Shown here: in pieces, positions 57,482 to 64,000 of the stretch
How the letters are laid out: every line of letters starts with the position of its first letter
How positions within the stretch are numbered: position 1 is the stretch's first letter
Origin: M3007 sp033764075
GTDB lineage: Bacteria > Bacteroidota > Bacteroidia > Chitinophagales > Saprospiraceae
Assembly: GCA_033764075.1 (NCBI GenBank)
Contig: JANRJH010000013.1
Coordinates: 1 to 64,000, forward strand
DNA length: 64,000 bases
Direction: 5' to 3'
The notes under the pieces: generated by a model
What the model was told of the DNA's origin: nothing
Databases searched by the model: none
Seen by the model: only the letters and a program-made list of their open reading frames with translations
Translations under genes and position numbers: made by a program

Positions 57482-58873
57482 ATGGAAAAATCGGTCTTGT
57501 GGCAGGGTTTTCAATCGTTGAGCAACCTGGAGCGAAAGCACCTGGGGCAATGGCTGGAGTCCCCCTTTTTCTGCCGGCGGGAGCAGCCGGTACGCCTGTA
57601 TGTTTATTTGCAAACCTGTTTGTTGCAATCCAGGGCGCCTGTACTGGCGGAGGCGCTTCAGGAAACCGGTGCGGCCGATGTAAAAACAATCCGGCTGGTG
57701 ATGAGCGAACTGCTGCAACAGATTGAGCATTTTCTGGTGTATCAGGAAAAGTTTAGTGCCTCCTACGATTTCCAAACCCAACTGGCAGCCGCCTACCGCA
57801 GGCGGGGCCTCGAGAAACACTTCCACCGGGCGCTGCAGCGGGCCAGGCAGGAACTGGAAAGCCAACCCTTTCGGCACAGCGAATACTACCAGGCACGGGC
57901 CGAGGTGGAATACGAGCTGTACCAACAAACCAGCAGCGCCCAGCGCACCGAGGCGCTGAACCTGCAGGAGCTGGTGAACGCCGCCGACACCGCATTTATG
58001 ACCGCCAAACTGCGCCAGGCCTGCTTCGCCCTCACCCACCAGGCCGTGTACAACGCAGACTACGACATGGGGCTGCTCCCCGCCGTGCTGTCCTATCTGG
58101 AGCAGCGGCCGGCATTACTCGGGTTGCCTGCTGTGGCGCTCTACTATCACTGCTTCCTTTTCCTCACCGAACCGGATGCGGAGGTGCATTTCACGCGCTT
58201 CAAGGCCTTGCTGTTCACCCACGCCGACACCCTGCCACCCGACGAACTGCGCAACCTGCACCTCCTGGCCATCAATTACTGCGTTCGGAAAATCAATCAG
58301 TTGAACGACGCCTATTTCCGGGAAGCCTTTGACCTGTACCGTTCGGCCTTGCAGGCCGACCTGCTGCTCGAAAACGGGGTGCTTTCTCCGTTTGCCTACA
58401 ACAACATCGTGGCCATCGCCCTGCGGGTGCAGGAGGCTGCCTGGGCGGAGGCATTTGTACAGCGCTACTCCGTTTACCTGGAGAAAAAAGTGCGGGAGGC
58501 CAATTACCGGCTCAACCTCGCCCGCATTGCCTACCACCACAAAGCGTACGGTCAGGCGCTGCTCCATTTGCAGGAGTCTGACTACAAAGATTTGATCAAC
58601 AACCTCATCGCCAAAACCCTGCAACTCAAAATTTATTTCGAAACAGGAGAGTTTGATGCGTTGGACGCCCACCTGCAATCCATGAAAAGCTTCCTACGCC
58701 GCCACAGGGTCATCGGGTACCATCGGGATAATTACCGCAACATCATAAAATTTACCCGCCGACTGATGCAACACCCGTTCAAGGGGCGTTCGGAGCTGGA
58801 ATCGCTCAGAAAACTGATCCGGGAAACGTCGCCGCTCACAGAAAAGGAGTGGTTGCTGGAGATGGCCAGCTAA
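57482..58873 (+). CDS. Orphan 463-residue helical protein
   Basis: No known domain is recognised. The protein is rich in Leu, Gln, Arg and aromatic residues and is predicted helical throughout, with possible TPR-like pairs (YRLNLARIAYHHKAYGQALL, LAAAYRRRGLEKHFHRALQR). It starts MEKSVLWQGFQSLSNLERKH and lacks a signal peptide, so it is probably cytoplasmic. Similar proteins of this size are common in Saprospiria-like genomes, often several per genome. It stands alone, with a promoter at 57401. Function is unknown. Confidence 0.75.
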   Translation: MEKSVLWQGFQSLSNLERKHLGQWLESPFFCRREQPVRLYVYLQTCLLQSRAPVLAEALQETGAADVKTIRLVMSELLQQIEHFLVYQEKFSASYDFQTQLAAAYRRRGLEKHFHRALQRARQELESQPFRHSEYYQARAEVEYELYQQTSSAQRTEALNLQELVNAADTAFMTAKLRQACFALTHQAVYNADYDMGLLPAVLSYLEQRPALLGLPAVALYYHCFLFLTEPDAEVHFTRFKALLFTHADTLPPDELRNLHLLAINYCVRKINQLNDAYFREAFDLYRSALQADLLLENGVLSPFAYNNIVAIALRVQEAAWAEAFVQRYSVYLEKKVREANYRLNLARIAYHHKAYGQALLHLQESDYKDLINNLIAKTLQLKIYFETGEFDALDAHLQSMKSFLRRHRVIGYHRDNYRNIIKFTRRLMQHPFKGRSELESLRKLIRETSPLTEKEWLLEMAS

Positions 58874-59061
58874 CCCTGTTTTTTCAGTCACGCGATTCGT
58901 ACCAAATGTAAAGCATTGACAAAACAACCGGTCCTCGTCAAACAGCATCCAGCCAATCCAAACCGTTACCTATAAAGCGGTCACCTATTCAACTAAAAAT
59001 TATGAAACACCTTGCCCCCATCTTTCCTTTTCTGTTAAACAATAGTTGACAAACAATTAGC

Positions 59062-59724
59062 ATGAAAAAACAGCTTCTATTTTTGGCAATGGTTTTGTCC
59101 GCCTTTTTCGCCTGTCGGGATGACGACGATGATTCCGGCATCGCCTACGCGGATTATGCCAACCTCCAGGTTGGCAACTACTGGATCTACGAACGCTATT
59201 CGCTGGACACAAACGGCGTGTACACCAGCCTGAACGCTTTCGACACCGTTTTTATCGAAAAGGACACGTTGATCAACGGTCAGTCTTATGCCAAACGGGT
59301 GGGCCCTGATCCCTTTTTGAACGTAAATCAGCCCAACCGCAAAAAAGTGGCTTCCTTTCTCCGCGACTCCCTGCACTATGTGGTCGACCACACCGGAGCG
59401 GTGGTTTTGTCTTCTTTAAATTTTACCGACACGTTGCTCTGGCGATTCGATGTCGACCTGCACCCGCCTGTTCCGGATACCCTGGTCGTCGTTTTTGATC
59501 GAATGACGGACCAGAACGAAACGGCGAGCACACCTGCCGGGCAATTTTCCACCATCAATAACCTGCGAACCATCCATTATACAAAAGGCTGGGGCCCCGA
59601 TCAGCACATGAACCGCCGGTATGCACGTGATGTCGGTCTGGTGCTGGAAGATTTGTACGCGTGGATTTCCGATCCGGCGAAACTGGTCTTCGGCCGGCGA
59701 CTGGTGTCCTACGGCCGGTATTGA
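59062..59724 (+). CDS. Predicted lipoprotein of unknown function
   Basis: The 220-residue protein has a lipoprotein signal (VLSAFFAC, Cys18) followed by RDDDDD, an acidic stretch common after Bacteroidota surface-lipoprotein signals. The rest is beta-rich: YANLQVGNYWIYERYSLDTN, FIEKDTLINGQSYAKRVG and GPDQHMNRRYARDVGLVLED. This is a layout seen in small Bacteroidota lipoproteins of unknown role. The acidic run after the Cys may act as a lipoprotein export signal to the cell surface. No neighbouring gene suggests a function. Confidence 0.8.
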   Translation: MKKQLLFLAMVLSAFFACRDDDDDSGIAYADYANLQVGNYWIYERYSLDTNGVYTSLNAFDTVFIEKDTLINGQSYAKRVGPDPFLNVNQPNRKKVASFLRDSLHYVVDHTGAVVLSSLNFTDTLLWRFDVDLHPPVPDTLVVVFDRMTDQNETASTPAGQFSTINNLRTIHYTKGWGPDQHMNRRYARDVGLVLEDLYAWISDPAKLVFGRRLVSYGRY

Positions 59725-59799
59725 ATGCGATTCGATGCACACTTGCCGGGTGCACGTCTTGTTGTACACCCGGCAACAATGCGTCATTGCCACCGCCGC

Positions 59800-60609
59800 T
59801 TAGCGCTGTTGTGCGGACAGCTTCATTTCCCGCGCCAGGTCATGGCCCAGGTACCGCTCGATGAGTGCGTGTACCGCATAAATGACCGGCGTCAGCATGA
59901 TTGCCATGGTGCCCTTGTAGATGTAGTTCATCACGCTGATCGACAGTACGGTGACAAACGGAATGCGCTGGCCTATGTACAGCGCGATGAACACCACCAC
60001 AAAACTGTCCAGGAATTGCGATACCATGGTGCTACCCGTGGCCCGAAGCCATATCTTGTCCTCGCCGGTCACTTTTTTGATCTGGTGAAACACCCCCACG
60101 TCAATAATCTGCGACACCAGGAAGGCAATCAGTGAGCCGACGATGATCCACAGGCTCTGCCCGAACACCATGCTGTACGCGGTGTTGTAATCCGACACCT
60201 GGCTGCGAATCTGTTCCTGATACGCCGGTGTCCACTCCGGCTTGATGTGGGCCGTGCGCCAGAAATCGGCCGGTTCCAGCCCAATGGCCCAGAACATCAT
60301 GACGAATCCGTAGGCGATGAGCCCGGCGGTGAGGTACGACAGGAAGCGCACACCCCGGCGCCCGTAATACTCGTTGATGATGTCGGTCATGATGAACACG
60401 GCCGGCCAAAGCAACACACCCGCCGTGAGGGTGAACGACAGGTTGGATTGGCCCAGCAGGGTCCAGTTCACGGGCTCGAACCCCAGCGTTTTCTCCAGGG
60501 AAAACAATTTGACGCCCATGAATTCGGCGACAATCGCGTTGGTCAGGAAAAATCCGGACAAAACCATCCACAGCCGCTTGGGCCTGGACGAAAAAAATTC
60601 TTGCATCAT
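59800..60609 (-). CDS. yhhQ: Queuosine-precursor transporter (YhhQ/VUT family)
   Basis: The 269-residue membrane protein has six to seven helices and the VUT/YhhQ features: ANAIVAEFMGVKLF-like N-terminus (LTNAIVAEFMGVKLFSLEKT), VFIMTDIINEYYGRRGVRFL, WRTAHIKPEWTPAYQEQI and SQFLDSFVVVFIALYIGQRI. It imports queuosine precursors such as preQ0/preQ1. It is longer than E. coli YhhQ by an inserted loop typical of Bacteroidota members. The ATG at 60609 (or the next at 60606) is preferred to a TTG at 60648. No preQ1 riboswitch was recognised in the leader. Confidence 0.9.
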   Translation of the reverse strand: MMQEFFSSRPKRLWMVLSGFFLTNAIVAEFMGVKLFSLEKTLGFEPVNWTLLGQSNLSFTLTAGVLLWPAVFIMTDIINEYYGRRGVRFLSYLTAGLIAYGFVMMFWAIGLEPADFWRTAHIKPEWTPAYQEQIRSQVSDYNTAYSMVFGQSLWIIVGSLIAFLVSQIIDVGVFHQIKKVTGEDKIWLRATGSTMVSQFLDSFVVVFIALYIGQRIPFVTVLSISVMNYIYKGTMAIMLTPVIYAVHALIERYLGHDLAREMKLSAQQR

Positions 60610-60799
60610 GACAGAGTGTTGATCAATTTCCGGCGCAAAACTGATCAATTAAACTCAGAATGCACAGATCAAACTGACCGGGGCCGGGTATAGATGTTAT
60701 TTGCAATCAAAGAGCTACCTTACCAACAACCAAAGACGACCCACACTGTTTAAACGTCAAAATCCGACAAATTTGACGCGGACCCAACCCAGCGCCGCC

Positions 60800-60834
60800 A
60801 TTCCGCATTCCAAATTCCTCATTCCGCATTCGCC
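60800..60834. repeat. 35-bp ATTCCGC heptamer element ending at the hscA start codon
   Basis: The same length and ending (CATTCCGCATTCGCC then ATG) as the element at 7423-7457, with three substitutions. Confidence 0.88.
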
Positions 60835-62694
60835 ATGCCCATCATACCCATCAGCCTGAAAGACGGCGCCATCCAAAAGCCTGCAGACCCCATCGTTGGC
60901 ATCGACCTGGGTACCACCAACAGCTTGGTGGCCTACATGCAGGGTGAGCATCCGGTGTGCGTAAAAGGGCCGGATGGCAAAAACACCCTGGTACCCTCCG
61001 TTGTCCATTTTGCACCGGACGGATCGGTCATGATCGGCGACGCTGCCCGGGAAAAACTCGTGACCAACCCTGCACGCACTATTTTCTCCGTCAAACGACT
61101 CATGGGAAAGGCCTTCCACGATGTGGCCGGTTTCCGTGATTTTTTTGGCTACCAGATCATCAACGAAGATACAGATGCCCTGGTAAAAATCAGGGTCGAC
61201 GACCGCTTTTACACACCGATTGAGCTCAGTGCGCTCATTTTGAAAGAATTGAAAGAAAGGGTTGAAGCCGAACTGGGCACAACGGTGAACAAGGCCGTCA
61301 TTACCGTACCTGCCTATTTCAACGACACCCAGCGCCAGGCAACACGCGATGCAGGCAAACTCGCCGGGCTCGACGTGCTGCGCATTGTGAACGAACCCAC
61401 CGCAGCCGCACTCGCTTACGGACTTGGTCTCCGCCCCGATGAGCACGAGACCATCGCCGTGTACGACCTCGGCGGCGGCACGTTCGACCTGTCCATCCTC
61501 CGCATCGAAGGCGGGGTATTCGAAGTGTTGTCTACCCACGGCGACACATTTCTGGGTGGCGACGACTTTGACAAGGCTGTGATGGGTCACTGGATTCAAC
61601 AATTAAATATTGAAGAGAAATTTTTAACTGAGGAAAAAGAATTTTCGCAGGAGTTAAGACTCATGGCCGAAAAAGCCAAAAAAGCCTTGTCTGAACAGAC
61701 GCATTTTGAAGGGCGGATCGGTGATCGGGTCGTTGTCCTGGATCGTCCGGCGTTTGCGTCTCTGGTGCGTCCCCTGATTGACCGGACGCTCCAGGCGTGC
61801 CGCTCCGCCCTGGGCGACGCCGGGCTGGATGCCGGCCAGATCGACAAGGTGTTGATGGTGGGCGGCAGCACCCGTGTACCGGCGGTCAAGGAAGCGGTGG
61901 CCGCTTTTTTCGGCAAGCCCGTTTTTGACAACCTGAATCCGGACGAGGTGGTTGCCCTGGGCGCCGCCGTACAAGCCGACGTGCTGGCCGGCAACCAGCG
62001 CGACCTGCTGCTGCTCGACGTCACCCCGCTCTCCCTGGGCATCGAAACGGTGGGGGGGCTCATGGACGTGATCATCCCCCGCAACAGCAAAGTGCCCGGT
62101 CGCGCCGGGCGCCAGTACACCACCAGTGTTGACGGACAGAAAAACCTCAAGATTGCCGTATACCAGGGAGAACGCGACCTGGTGGAGCACAACCGCAAAC
62201 TCGGCGAATTCATCCTCCGGGGCATTCCGCCCATGCCCGCCGGACTACCCAAGATCGACATTCAGTTTGCCCTCAATGCCGATGGTATCCTCAGCGTTCG
62301 CGCCAGAGAGTTGCGCTCCGGTGTGGAACAGGAGGTAGACATCCGGCCCAGCTACGGCATTTCCGAGGAGGACATGGCCCGCATGCTGCTCGACAGCATC
62401 CAGCATGCGCAGTCCGATATGCACGCCCGCGCCCTGCTCGAAGCCCGCAATGAAGCCCGCATGCTGCTGCTCTCCGGCGCCAAATTCCTGGAGCAAAATG
62501 CGGAAATCCTCAGCGACGACGAAAAGGTGCGTACAAATGATTTGTTAAACGCCCTGCGCAACGCGTCGGAGGGCGCCGATAAAGACGTTATGCTGTCCGC
62601 CATTGAGGCACTCAACGACTACACCGCTCCCCTCGCCCATCGGGCCATGGACTATACCATTTACGAGGCCATGCAGGGAAAAAAAGTGGACTAA
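60835..62694 (+). CDS. hscA: Hsp70-family chaperone, HscA-like
   Basis: The 619-residue protein has Hsp70 ATPase motifs: VGIDLGTTNSLVAYM near the N-terminus, VITVPAYFNDTQRQATRDAG, VYDLGGGTFDLSIL and MVGGSTRVPAVKEAV. The substrate domain has LLLLDVTPLSLGIETVGGLM. Length and the late SYGISEEDMARMLLDSIQHA segment resemble HscA, the chaperone of Fe-S cluster assembly (with HscB and IscU), rather than DnaK. No isc genes are in the window. A DUF1573 protein gene follows after 15 bases. Confidence 0.9.
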   Translation: MPIIPISLKDGAIQKPADPIVGIDLGTTNSLVAYMQGEHPVCVKGPDGKNTLVPSVVHFAPDGSVMIGDAAREKLVTNPARTIFSVKRLMGKAFHDVAGFRDFFGYQIINEDTDALVKIRVDDRFYTPIELSALILKELKERVEAELGTTVNKAVITVPAYFNDTQRQATRDAGKLAGLDVLRIVNEPTAAALAYGLGLRPDEHETIAVYDLGGGTFDLSILRIEGGVFEVLSTHGDTFLGGDDFDKAVMGHWIQQLNIEEKFLTEEKEFSQELRLMAEKAKKALSEQTHFEGRIGDRVVVLDRPAFASLVRPLIDRTLQACRSALGDAGLDAGQIDKVLMVGGSTRVPAVKEAVAAFFGKPVFDNLNPDEVVALGAAVQADVLAGNQRDLLLLDVTPLSLGIETVGGLMDVIIPRNSKVPGRAGRQYTTSVDGQKNLKIAVYQGERDLVEHNRKLGEFILRGIPPMPAGLPKIDIQFALNADGILSVRARELRSGVEQEVDIRPSYGISEEDMARMLLDSIQHAQSDMHARALLEARNEARMLLLSGAKFLEQNAEILSDDEKVRTNDLLNALRNASEGADKDVMLSAIEALNDYTAPLAHRAMDYTIYEAMQGKKVD

Positions 62695-62709
62695 CACAAA
62701 CAAACCAAC

Positions 62710-63111
62710 ATGCGTACTGCCATCTACTGCGCTCTTTTCTTTTTCCTGGCTGCTGGTTGCGCCGTGGCACAGCCCCAGCCCAAACCGGCTTTTGTGACCT
62801 GGGATCACCAACAGGTAGACCTGGGTACGGTTAAAAAAGGCGAAATTCGGGAAATGGATTTCACCCTGACCAACACCTCGGGCGAAGACATTAAAATCGA
62901 TCTCGTGGATGCTTGTGAGTGCACCACCACCGATTACCCGAGGGGCGCCATTGCGCCGGGCAAAACCGCGACCATCCACGCCGTATTCGACAGCGCGAAA
63001 AAAGAGGAGAGCGAAACGATCAACATTCGTGTCATTTTTCTGAACACGGATGAGCAGGGGAACCCCCGGGTCGAAACGGTGGGTTATTCGTTTGTGCTGG
63101 AAAGCCGGTAA
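62710..63111 (+). CDS. DUF1573 domain exported protein
   Basis: The 133-residue protein has an export signal with a lipobox (LAAGC, Cys17) or a signal-peptidase I site before QPQP, and one DUF1573 domain: FVTWDHQQVDLGTVKKGEIR, DACECTTTDYPRGAIAPGKT and an Ig-like beta-sandwich. DUF1573 proteins are common Bacteroidota exported proteins of unknown role. It lies 15 bases after hscA and is probably co-transcribed. Confidence 0.88.
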   Translation: MRTAIYCALFFFLAAGCAVAQPQPKPAFVTWDHQQVDLGTVKKGEIREMDFTLTNTSGEDIKIDLVDACECTTTDYPRGAIAPGKTATIHAVFDSAKKEESETINIRVIFLNTDEQGNPRVETVGYSFVLESR

Positions 63112-63254
63112 ATGAAAAGAATGGCGCTTCATTAGTATCTTATCCGACAAAAGGTCATTTAAACGCCCGGTTTTCACGGCCCGTTATCCTTTGTATTTGC
63201 GACGGCTACAGGAATGTATACATTCGCCTTTCTATTTATCCAGCCCGTCCAACG

Positions 63255-64000
63255 ATGCACAAACTACTTGTTTTTGCGGCCTCCGCTTTGCTATGCTTTC
63301 CCGCTTTTTCCCAACCAGGTGGCCTGAACCGTTTCACAGAGCCCGTCGAAATAGCCGATGCTGACCAGACGGCGCTCCGTTGGCAGGTGCTTTCCTCTTC
63401 CCAAATTCAGGCATCGTCAGTTTCCGATTCCTGCGCATCCACCTATTTTAAAAATCTGAATGCGCAATTGGGGGTTTCGGCCGGAAATATCCTGCTCCCC
63501 ACCGCTGCCGGTGAATTTTTCCTGTCCGCAGCACTGGGTGAAGAGACGCTCTTGGCCAGAATGAACAACGATATGAGCCCGATTTGGGCAGAAGTACTCA
63601 ATCTGACGGATGTGGAGGAGCGGCTGTTCGATCTTCGATTGGATGAAGACGGCAATCTCATCGGGACCGGTTACGGCAGCAAGGCCGGTTCCGCCGGCAC
63701 ACAATGCTTCGCCTTCAAAATGCGCGCTTCCGATGGCGCCCCCCTTTGGCTGAGCCGGATGAATAGCCCGATCAACAATTCGCTGACCAAAATTTTTCCA
63801 AAATCCCCCGGTGGCAACTACTTCCTGATTGGCAGCACCGATGCCGCCAGCGGTGGAACCGGATGCGATGGATTGTTAATGGAGGTTGACCGGAATACCG
63901 GAACGATGGTGTGGGATAAACACTACCACATAGGCTCCTGTGAGTCGTTTTCCGACGGATTTATCCGCAATGACACACTTTTTGTTTGTGGCCGTTACAA
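63255..64000 (+). CDS. Secreted protein, 5' part (runs off the window)
   Basis: An ATG at 63255 opens a frame through the window end (248 codons). It begins with a signal peptide (LLVFAASALLCFPAFSQ) and continues with blade-like repeats, for example EVLNLTDVEERLFDLRLDED, GNLIGTGYGSKAGSAG and NYFLIGSTDAASGGTGCDG, as seen in beta-propeller surface proteins of Bacteroidota that often end in T9SS sorting domains. The C-terminus is outside the window. Function unknown. Confidence 0.8.
   Translation, partial: MHKLLVFAASALLCFPAFSQPGGLNRFTEPVEIADADQTALRWQVLSSSQIQASSVSDSCASTYFKNLNAQLGVSAGNILLPTAAGEFFLSAALGEETLLARMNNDMSPIWAEVLNLTDVEERLFDLRLDEDGNLIGTGYGSKAGSAGTQCFAFKMRASDGAPLWLSRMNSPINNSLTKIFPKSPGGNYFLIGSTDAASGGTGCDGLLMEVDRNTGTMVWDKHYHIGSCESFSDGFIRNDTLFVCGRY

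Noticed and set aside
60610..60760. preQ1 riboswitch upstream of yhhQ
   Set aside because: Looked for because of the transporter's substrate; no H-type pseudoknot with an A-rich tail could be drawn.

Overview
This 64 kb window comes from a chromosome of the phylum Bacteroidota, most like the Saprospiria (for example Haliscomenobacter or Lewinella relatives). The phylum call rests on many promoters with the Bacteroidota -7 box TAnnTTTG, often with a TTG about 20-23 bases upstream. Three large secreted proteins carry type IX secretion (T9SS) C-terminal sorting domains, and the gliding/T9SS lipoprotein GldD and a TonB-dependent receptor are present. The class-level call is an inference. Genes are GC-rich, while several intergenic stretches are strikingly AT-rich or repeat-filled.

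Layout. 1-3.5 kb: a toxin-antitoxin island with UPF0175/DUF3368-PIN (toxin truncated by an IS3-type transposase tail), DUF433/DUF5615-PIN and DUF6922/AbiEii, interleaved with three remnants of a PD-(D/E)XK (Rpn-type) transposase gene and a 122-bp direct repeat that supplies the promoter of two modules. 3.6-9.4 kb: a secreted protein, tRNA-Leu(CAG), an orphan 552-aa protein, a GT9 glycosyltransferase, then about 940 non-coding bases with a possible structured RNA and several repeat families. 9.4-17.9 kb: lipid kinase, RluD, ArsR regulator, secreted superoxide dismutase, YidC, isoaspartyl peptidase, CBS protein, sensor kinase and rhodanese-like protein. 18.2-22.5 kb: thiolase, then lpdA-rhomboid-csaA. 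22.5-27.6 kb: a PPK2-GH13-GH63 cluster. 27.7-36.2 kb: gldD, icd, DcaP porin, alpha-carbonic anhydrase, PsiE, TonB receptor, bestrophin, ElaA. 36.2-43.6 kb: DUF2911, engB, acyltransferase, enoyl-CoA hydratase, PhoD-like phosphatase, UPF0158. 43.6-57.2 kb: two T9SS surface proteins enclosing DUF4442, a DUF4340/DprE1-like oxidase/GT-C/HAD operon, a CMP-kinase-like protein with an HTTM protein, and a Uma2 nuclease. 57.4-64 kb: an orphan 463-aa protein, a lipoprotein, a queuosine-precursor transporter, HscA with a DUF1573 protein, and the 5' part of a secreted protein.

Most genes are ordinary housekeeping, envelope and stress functions in short operons. The most unusual feature is repeat biology. 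Three unrelated heptanucleotide repeat families (TCGGTTG-like, ATTCCGC, AAAATTG) and several palindromes sit exactly at gene edges. They touch start codons, supply a stop codon, supply a promoter element, encode a C-terminus, and in two genes are translated in frame as 7- or 14-residue periodic insertions.
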